A stretch of 64,000 nucleotides of DNA from Pseudomonas luteola NBRC 103146 (GTDB lineage Bacteria; Pseudomonadota; Gammaproteobacteria; Pseudomonadales; Pseudomonadaceae). The translations under genes and the position numbers were made by a program. Of this stretch, positions 59,451-64,000 are shown piece by piece; the first letter of the stretch is position 1, and each line of letters starts with the position of its first letter. Under the pieces are notes generated by a model. It saw only the letters and a program-made list of their open reading frames with translations. It was not told the DNA's origin and searched no databases. The stretch covers positions 62,001 through 126,000 of the forward strand of contig NZ_BDAE01000004.1 of assembly GCF_002091675.1 (NCBI RefSeq). The letters are read 5' to 3'.

Positions 59451-60356
59451 ATGTCGCCATTGGTTTACTGGCATGTGGATGTTTTTGCGAATCGTCCGCT
59501 CGCGGGTAATGGGCTAGCCATCTTCCCGGATGCCTCGGGCCTGCCTGTCAGTACGCAGCAGAAACTTACCCAGGAGCTGCGCCAGTATGAGTCCATCTTT
59601 CTTGAGCCACGGGCGCAGGCAAATACCTTTGGTGCACGTATCTTCACGATGGAGGAAGAGCTGCCTTTTGCCGGCCATCCGCTGATTGGGGTCGCCGCCC
59701 TGCTCCACCATCAGCACGGGCAGGCCGAGCAGGAGACCTGGCGGGTCGAGCTTTCGGAAAAAACGGTCACCCTGATGACCCACCGCGCCGCAACAGGCTA
59801 TTACGCCGAGATGGACCAAGGCCTTGCCCAGTGGGGATGCCATTTGGATCAGGCGCAGAGCCAGTGGTTTGCCCACGCCTTTTCACTACGACTACGAGAC
59901 CTTGATGCTGATTACCCGCCCATGGTTGTCAGTACCGGGCTTCCCTATCTGATCCTGCCGGTCAAAGGTAGCCAACTGGGCCGTGCACGGATCGCAGCGC
60001 AGGATCTGGAGGCGCGTTTGCACGGTATTGGCGCGGCATTCGTATATGTGCTGGATGTAGAACGTGGCGAAGGTCGCAGCTGGGATAATGCCGGCCTGGT
60101 AGAAGACATTGCGACAGGTAGTGCAGCGGGTGCAGCAGCGGCCTATCTGGTCCGCCATGGCTGCCAAGGCGCTGGAAAGCCCTTCGTTATTCATCAAGGC
60201 GGTTTCACCGGGCGCCTCAGCCAGATGGATGTTTCTGTAGATGAACAAGGTGCCGTACGGGTAGGTGGACATGTTCACCTACTGTCTCGCTCCGAGTGTG
60301 TGGTCGAACTGCGAGTTCGCCAAACGGCTGAGGGCTCGAGTCACCACGTTTCGTAA
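59451..60356 (+). CDS. PhzF-family isomerase/epimerase
   Basis: 301 residues from the ATG at 59451 with AGGAG upstream; the frame above overlaps the divergent gene's leader. Diaminopimelate-epimerase-like fold with catalytic glutamate in LRQYESIFLEP, FAGHPLIGVAALL, and EDIATGSAAGAAAAYL. No phenazine genes are present, so it is a generic PhzF-like isomerase. Confidence 0.9.
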   Translation: MSPLVYWHVDVFANRPLAGNGLAIFPDASGLPVSTQQKLTQELRQYESIFLEPRAQANTFGARIFTMEEELPFAGHPLIGVAALLHHQHGQAEQETWRVELSEKTVTLMTHRAATGYYAEMDQGLAQWGCHLDQAQSQWFAHAFSLRLRDLDADYPPMVVSTGLPYLILPVKGSQLGRARIAAQDLEARLHGIGAAFVYVLDVERGEGRSWDNAGLVEDIATGSAAGAAAAYLVRHGCQGAGKPFVIHQGGFTGRLSQMDVSVDEQGAVRVGGHVHLLSRSECVVELRVRQTAEGSSHHVS

Positions 60357-60421
60357 CATTTTGGCGCACTCTGCCAAACGCCTGTGGTCTCACCCACAAA
60401 GCGTTCAAGCGAGGCGATGAG

Positions 60422-61288
60422 ATGGACTGGGGTAAAGGGCGGCGTAGCGACAACGTTGAACAGGCCACCGGTGGTGGTGGCCGTGGGCTGCAAATCGGCG
60501 GTGGCCTCGGTGTTGGCGGGGTTCTGCTGGTCGTGGTGTTCAGCCTGGTGACAGGCCAGGACCCGCTCCAGGTCCTGAGCATGGTGACAGGTTCAGGCGG
60601 CGGAGCGCAGGTAGCCCAGCAAACCCAGGCGCCGGACGCCAACTCCAAACAGGTGGATTTTGTCCGCGCCATCCTGGGCGACACCGAAGACACATGGGGC
60701 GAAATCTTTGCGGCCCATGGAGAACACTATCAACAGCCCAAGCTGATTCTCTTCAACGGTCATGTGCAATCGGCCTGCGGCTCCGCCAGTGCCGCAACCG
60801 GCCCGTTCTATTGTCCGGCTGACCAGCAGGTTTATCTGGATCTTTCCTTCTTCGACGAGATGGAGCGCCGCTTCTCGGCAGCCGGGGATTTCGCCCGCGC
60901 CTATGTCATTGCCCATGAAATCGGTCACCACGTGCAGGACTTGGTCGGCACTACGGAAAAAATGCAGGCTGCTGAGCGCCGTGGCATGCCTGCCCAAGGT
61001 GCGCAGGGGTTATCCGTTCGCCTGGAACTGCAAGCCGACTGTTATGCTGGCGTTTGGGCAAATCATGCCCAGAAACGCCTACACTGGCTGGAGCCCGGTG
61101 ATCTTGAAGAAGCCATCAACGCAGCCCATGCCATTGGTGACGACCGTCTCCAGGAGCAGGCTCAAGGGCGCGCCGTTCCCGACTCGTTTACCCACGGCAC
61201 CTCCGAACAACGGGCCCGCTGGTTCAGGACCGGATTCGACAATGGTGCGGTAGAGCGCTGCGATACGTTTACAGCGTCTCGTTTATAA
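60422..61288 (+). CDS. YpfJ-family neutral zinc metallopeptidase
   Basis: 288 residues. The N-terminus MDWGKGRRSDNVEQATG and a membrane anchor at about 25-45 are family traits; the zinc site is VIAHEIGHHVQDLVG and the distal part LQADCYAGVWANHAQ. Probably periplasmic, tethered to the inner membrane. Substrate unknown. It follows the PhzF gene by 65 bases. Confidence 0.92.
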   Translation: MDWGKGRRSDNVEQATGGGGRGLQIGGGLGVGGVLLVVVFSLVTGQDPLQVLSMVTGSGGGAQVAQQTQAPDANSKQVDFVRAILGDTEDTWGEIFAAHGEHYQQPKLILFNGHVQSACGSASAATGPFYCPADQQVYLDLSFFDEMERRFSAAGDFARAYVIAHEIGHHVQDLVGTTEKMQAAERRGMPAQGAQGLSVRLELQADCYAGVWANHAQKRLHWLEPGDLEEAINAAHAIGDDRLQEQAQGRAVPDSFTHGTSEQRARWFRTGFDNGAVERCDTFTASRL

Positions 61289-61300
61289 CCTTGCAAAGGC

Positions 61301-61328
61301 GGGTACCCGATCGATCGGATCGGTACCC
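61301..61328 (+). terminator. Hairpin between ypfJ-like and HAD genes
   Basis: GGGTACC-C-GATC pairs with GATC-GGTACCC around a five-base loop with one bulge, between convergent genes; CT-rich sequence follows. Confidence 0.4.
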
Positions 61329-61333
61329 CTCTC

Positions 61334-61930
61334 TCAAGCCCGCGCGATGCGCTGCGCCAGTGCGAAACAGTCCACGGCATGATCATCAGCCAGCTCTGGC
61401 CAGGTATTCTCCGGTGCGTTGACCAATACCGTACGCGTACCGGCTGCGCGGCCACACTCCAGATCAATTCGATGATCGCCGACCATTACCACGTCGCTCG
61501 GCTGCACCTGCCAGCGCTCGATAAAATGCTGCAGCCCACCTGGATGCGGCTTGGGTGGCGCCTCGTCTCGCCCAAGCACTTCCGCCCGATTGAAACACTC
61601 GGCAATACCAATAGCTTCCAGCGTTACGTAGGCCAGCTCCTGAGCATTACGGGTCAGGATACCGATCCGGCAGTTGCGCGCGCATAACGCCCTGATCAGC
61701 TCAACCGCCCCCGGGGCAGGCTTGGAACCCGTCGCCAGCTCCCGCTCATGCTCGAGCAGCCAGGCATGCTTGGCCTTGCTGTCCGCCTCGGGCAAGGCGG
61801 CCAGGTAATGGAGGATATCAGCCTCAGGTGGTATCTCCAGGGCACGCCGAATGGCTGCGAAATCATGTACGGCAACCGTCAAGGTACCGTCCATATCAAA
61901 TACCCAATGGGTGTAGTCACAAAGGTTCAT
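61334..61930 (-). CDS. HAD-superfamily phosphatase
   Basis: 198 residues. HAD motif I FDMDGTL, motif II ILTRN, motif III lysine in EAPPKPHPGG and motif IV MVGDHRIDLECGR. The subclass IA cap lies between. Likely a small-molecule phosphatase related to phosphoglycolate phosphatase. Divergent from the dehalogenase-like gene, whose start is 88 bases away. Confidence 0.9.
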   Translation of the reverse strand: MNLCDYTHWVFDMDGTLTVAVHDFAAIRRALEIPPEADILHYLAALPEADSKAKHAWLLEHERELATGSKPAPGAVELIRALCARNCRIGILTRNAQELAYVTLEAIGIAECFNRAEVLGRDEAPPKPHPGGLQHFIERWQVQPSDVVMVGDHRIDLECGRAAGTRTVLVNAPENTWPELADDHAVDCFALAQRIARA

Positions 61931-62018
61931 GGTCTTCCTAAGTCACAGATTGGGGAACTGCGCCGCACCTCTTTCCGTCAAGACAGTAGGTACTTCTTAC
62001 GCAGGCGATGAGTTCGCA

Positions 62019-62756
62019 ATGAAGACGACAGTACACGCACTTTTGTTCGATGTGTTCGGCACCGTAGTCGACTGGAGGGGTAGTTTAATCGCCTCACTTG
62101 AGTCCTTTGGGGAGAAAAACGGCCTTAAAGCCGACTGGCCTGCCCTTGCCGATTCCTGGCGAGCTGAGGCCTACGGCCCGCTGATGGATGAGATTCGCGA
62201 GCGAACGCTACCCTGGACGCCGCTTGACGACCTGCACCGTGTGGCGCTTGAGGAACTGCTGCCCCAATACGGACTGGTTGGCCTGATCAAGGCTGAAGTG
62301 GACTGGATTCATCGCCTCTGGCATCACCTCAATCCCTGGCCGGATGCCGTTCCCGGTCTGACTCGACTCAAGCAGGGCTATAGCATCAGCGCCTTGTCCA
62401 ATGGCAACGTTGCCATGCTGGTCAATATGGCACGCCACGCCGGCCTTCCCTGGGACATGGTATTCGGCGCGGATCTGTTCAATCACTACAAGCCTGATGC
62501 CGAATGTTACCTCGGCGCCTGCACCCTGCTGGGCCTTGAACCTGAACGAGTCATGCTGTGTGCGGCCCATAACAATGACCTTCAGGCAGCCAGTGAGCTG
62601 GGTCTGCGGACGGCCTTTATTCAGCGCCCTCTGGAAAAAGGACCAAAAGGTCCGATCGAACAGCCAGCCGACAGCTGGGATCTGGTTGCCAGTGACTTGC
62701 AGGATCTGGCCGATCAGCTAGGAATGAAAACAACAACCCACGAGGATGAACCATGA
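62019..62756 (+). CDS. Haloacid dehalogenase type II-like HAD protein
   Basis: 245 residues from the ATG at 62019. Nucleophile aspartate in LFDVFGTVVDWRGS, the arginine/lid region, LSNGNVAML, lysine in FNHYKPDAE and CAAHNNDLQAASELG, all of type II haloacid dehalogenases. Real substrates of such chromosomal members are often unknown. The stop overlaps the next gene as ATGA. Confidence 0.9.
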   Translation: MKTTVHALLFDVFGTVVDWRGSLIASLESFGEKNGLKADWPALADSWRAEAYGPLMDEIRERTLPWTPLDDLHRVALEELLPQYGLVGLIKAEVDWIHRLWHHLNPWPDAVPGLTRLKQGYSISALSNGNVAMLVNMARHAGLPWDMVFGADLFNHYKPDAECYLGACTLLGLEPERVMLCAAHNNDLQAASELGLRTAFIQRPLEKGPKGPIEQPADSWDLVASDLQDLADQLGMKTTTHEDEP

Positions 62757-63592
62757 CGCTGACTGTTGCCCTGATCGCCCCAGGCTCCATGGGCGCTGCT
62801 GTGGGCCGCTATTTGCGCGATCACGGCCTGGATGTCTGTACCACCCTGGCTGGCCGCAGCGTGGCTACCCGCGAGCGCGCCGCAGCGGCAGGGTTGCGTG
62901 AGGTCGAACAGGAACAGCTGGGTGAAGCCGATATTCTGCTCTCCATTGTGCCGCCGTCCGAAGCCTTGCCGTTGGCGCAAGAGCTGGCCCCCCTATTGGG
63001 CCGCATGAAAAAGACCGTTTATGTAGACTGTAACGCTATTGCTCCAGCCACCGTCGAGCAGGTCGGTCAGACCCTTACCGATGCAGGATGTGCCTTCGTC
63101 GACGCGGCCATCTTTGGCACGCCTCCTTCGCCTGAACGAACGTGCCCCTCGTTCTATGCCTCAGGCGAGCATGCCGCGCGATTTGCCCAGCTCAACGACT
63201 ATGGCCTTCCGGTGAAGGTACTGGAAGCACCCATCGGTGCCGCGTCAGGACTTAAGATGAGTTATGCCGGTATTACCAAGGGGCTGACCGGCCTTATCGC
63301 TGCCATGGTGCAGGCTGCCGAGCGCAGTGGTTCCGGCCAGGCATTGCGCGATGAACTCAAATGCAGCCAGCCGATGCTTTACGAGTGGGCTAACGAGAAA
63401 CTGCCCGACATGTACCCCAAAGCCTACCGTTGGGTAGCAGAAATGGAAGAGATCGCTGCCTTTGCGCAAAAAGACCGTCCCAGCGAGGCACTGTACCTTG
63501 CCATGGCACAACTCTATTGGCGCTTGGCCGAAAACCGGGCAGCCGGCGCCGGAAACGATGTGGCAGAACTGGAAAAGTGGCTGGCGCGTTGA
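62753..63592 (+). CDS. NAD(P)-dependent dehydrogenase with DUF1932
   Basis: 279 residues of the 6-phosphogluconate/beta-hydroxyacid dehydrogenase group. Rossmann motif LIAPGSMGAAVGRYL, DAAIFGTPPSPER, and a C-terminal DUF1932 domain with LKMSYAGITKGLTGLIAAM holding the catalytic lysine. Co-translated with the dehalogenase-like gene, suggesting a shared degradation step. Confidence 0.88.
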   Translation: MTLTVALIAPGSMGAAVGRYLRDHGLDVCTTLAGRSVATRERAAAAGLREVEQEQLGEADILLSIVPPSEALPLAQELAPLLGRMKKTVYVDCNAIAPATVEQVGQTLTDAGCAFVDAAIFGTPPSPERTCPSFYASGEHAARFAQLNDYGLPVKVLEAPIGAASGLKMSYAGITKGLTGLIAAMVQAAERSGSGQALRDELKCSQPMLYEWANEKLPDMYPKAYRWVAEMEEIAAFAQKDRPSEALYLAMAQLYWRLAENRAAGAGNDVAELEKWLAR

Positions 63593-63623
63593 AGCAGTGG
63601 ATTAACGGCAGCGCCGACGCTGA

Positions 63624-64000
63624 TTACGTTGCCGGTTGTGCCACATAGCTAAGCACAAAGGTTACGACGCCACACGCATCCAGAGGCTCATCGCGACCGT
63701 AATTGATTGGGCGCGCCTGACGATGCCCACCCAACAGCAGGCGACCGCCCTGGTTATCATGCGTGAGTCGGCGTATTTCATACTGGCCGTTCACATCCAT
63801 GATAACCAGATGTCCCGGTCGGCATTCTACTGCCCGATCGATAATTAGCCGATCTCCCGGATAGATCCCGAACTCAAGCAGGCTTTCATCATCCACCATC
63901 ACCACCCAGATTGGTGACTCGCCCAACCCCACCAGCCTATCCAGCGAGATGGCGTTTTCTTCCCATTGACCCGCCGCAGACTGAAAGCCGCTGATCCGCA
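63624..64000 (-). CDS. UmuD-like S24 protein, catalytic Lys replaced (partial, 5' end outside)
   Basis: The frame is open to the right edge, so the N-terminus is missing. From 63992 leftward it aligns without gaps to E. coli UmuD from C24: S-G-F at the cleavage site, serine nucleophile in VDDESLLEFG (codon 63882-63884) exactly 36 positions on, and 37 further on arginine (codon 63771-63773, NGQYEIRRL) where UmuD has catalytic K97. The C-terminal FVLSYV matches the UmuD end. Family: LexA/UmuD. The Lys to Arg change predicts poor or no self-cleavage. No umuC follows on this strand. Confidence 0.88.
   Translation of the reverse strand, partial: RISGFQSAAGQWEENAISLDRLVGLGESPIWVVMVDDESLLEFGIYPGDRLIIDRAVECRPGHLVIMDVNGQYEIRRLTHDNQGGRLLLGGHRQARPINYGRDEPLDACGVVTFVLSYVAQPAT

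Overview
The window reads as chromosome of a Pseudomonas (Gammaproteobacteria). The gene order from purC to nadA, from the tRNA-Lys through queC-queE, tol-pal, ruv, yebC and aspS, and from dps through oprD, proS, hda and purMN matches, from memory, the PA0943-PA1013 part of P. aeruginosa PAO1. The species cannot be fixed from sequence alone. No CRISPR array, insertion sequence or rRNA is seen.

Layout. 1-2.8 kb: two small unknown genes flank a lipoprotein trehalase. 2.8-6.5 kb, minus strand: dapA-bamC-MBL hydrolase-purC followed by tRNA-Ser. 6.6-10.6 kb: gcvR and bcp, then a TusA-like gene, a BepA-like protease-chaperone and nadA. 10.7-22.6 kb, minus strand: aspS, yebC, ruvC-ruvA-ruvB, ybgC-tolQRAB-pal-cpoB, queE-queC and tRNA-Lys, a block joining tRNA charging, Holliday-junction repair, outer-membrane constriction and queuosine synthesis. 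22.9-31.4 kb: dps, a membrane-anchored cold-shock protein, slyX/HIT, an OprD porin, proS and a periplasmic lipoprotein/thioredoxin/YihY group. 31.5-38.2 kb: arsC-wrbA, hda-perM, and purM-purN with DUF2066 and DUF3108 exported proteins.

The right part is more accessory. 38.4-42.4 kb holds an untracked 56-residue gene with its own promoter and a three-subunit molybdenum aldehyde oxidoreductase. 42.6-49.8 kb holds a DUF3509-like protein, a DJ-1 protein, an uncharacterised coiled-coil gene under a consensus LexA (SOS) box, a DHA2 exporter, and the Fur-box-controlled piuA-sel1-piuC siderophore group. 49.9-58.2 kb carries a purine permease, trmA, galactose dehydrogenase, a LysR/YbfB divergent pair, a DUF411 protein and pdxY. 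58.2-64 kb carries a PRISE-type reductase opposite a PhzF protein, a YpfJ metalloprotease, two HAD proteins, a DUF1932 dehydrogenase, and a UmuD-like protein cut by the window edge.

The strongest new leads are the SOS-box-controlled 77-residue coiled-coil gene (43943-44211), the orphan UmuD-like protein whose catalytic lysine is arginine (63624-64000), and the 56-residue gene whose promoter spacer is a perfect inverted repeat (38288-38590).
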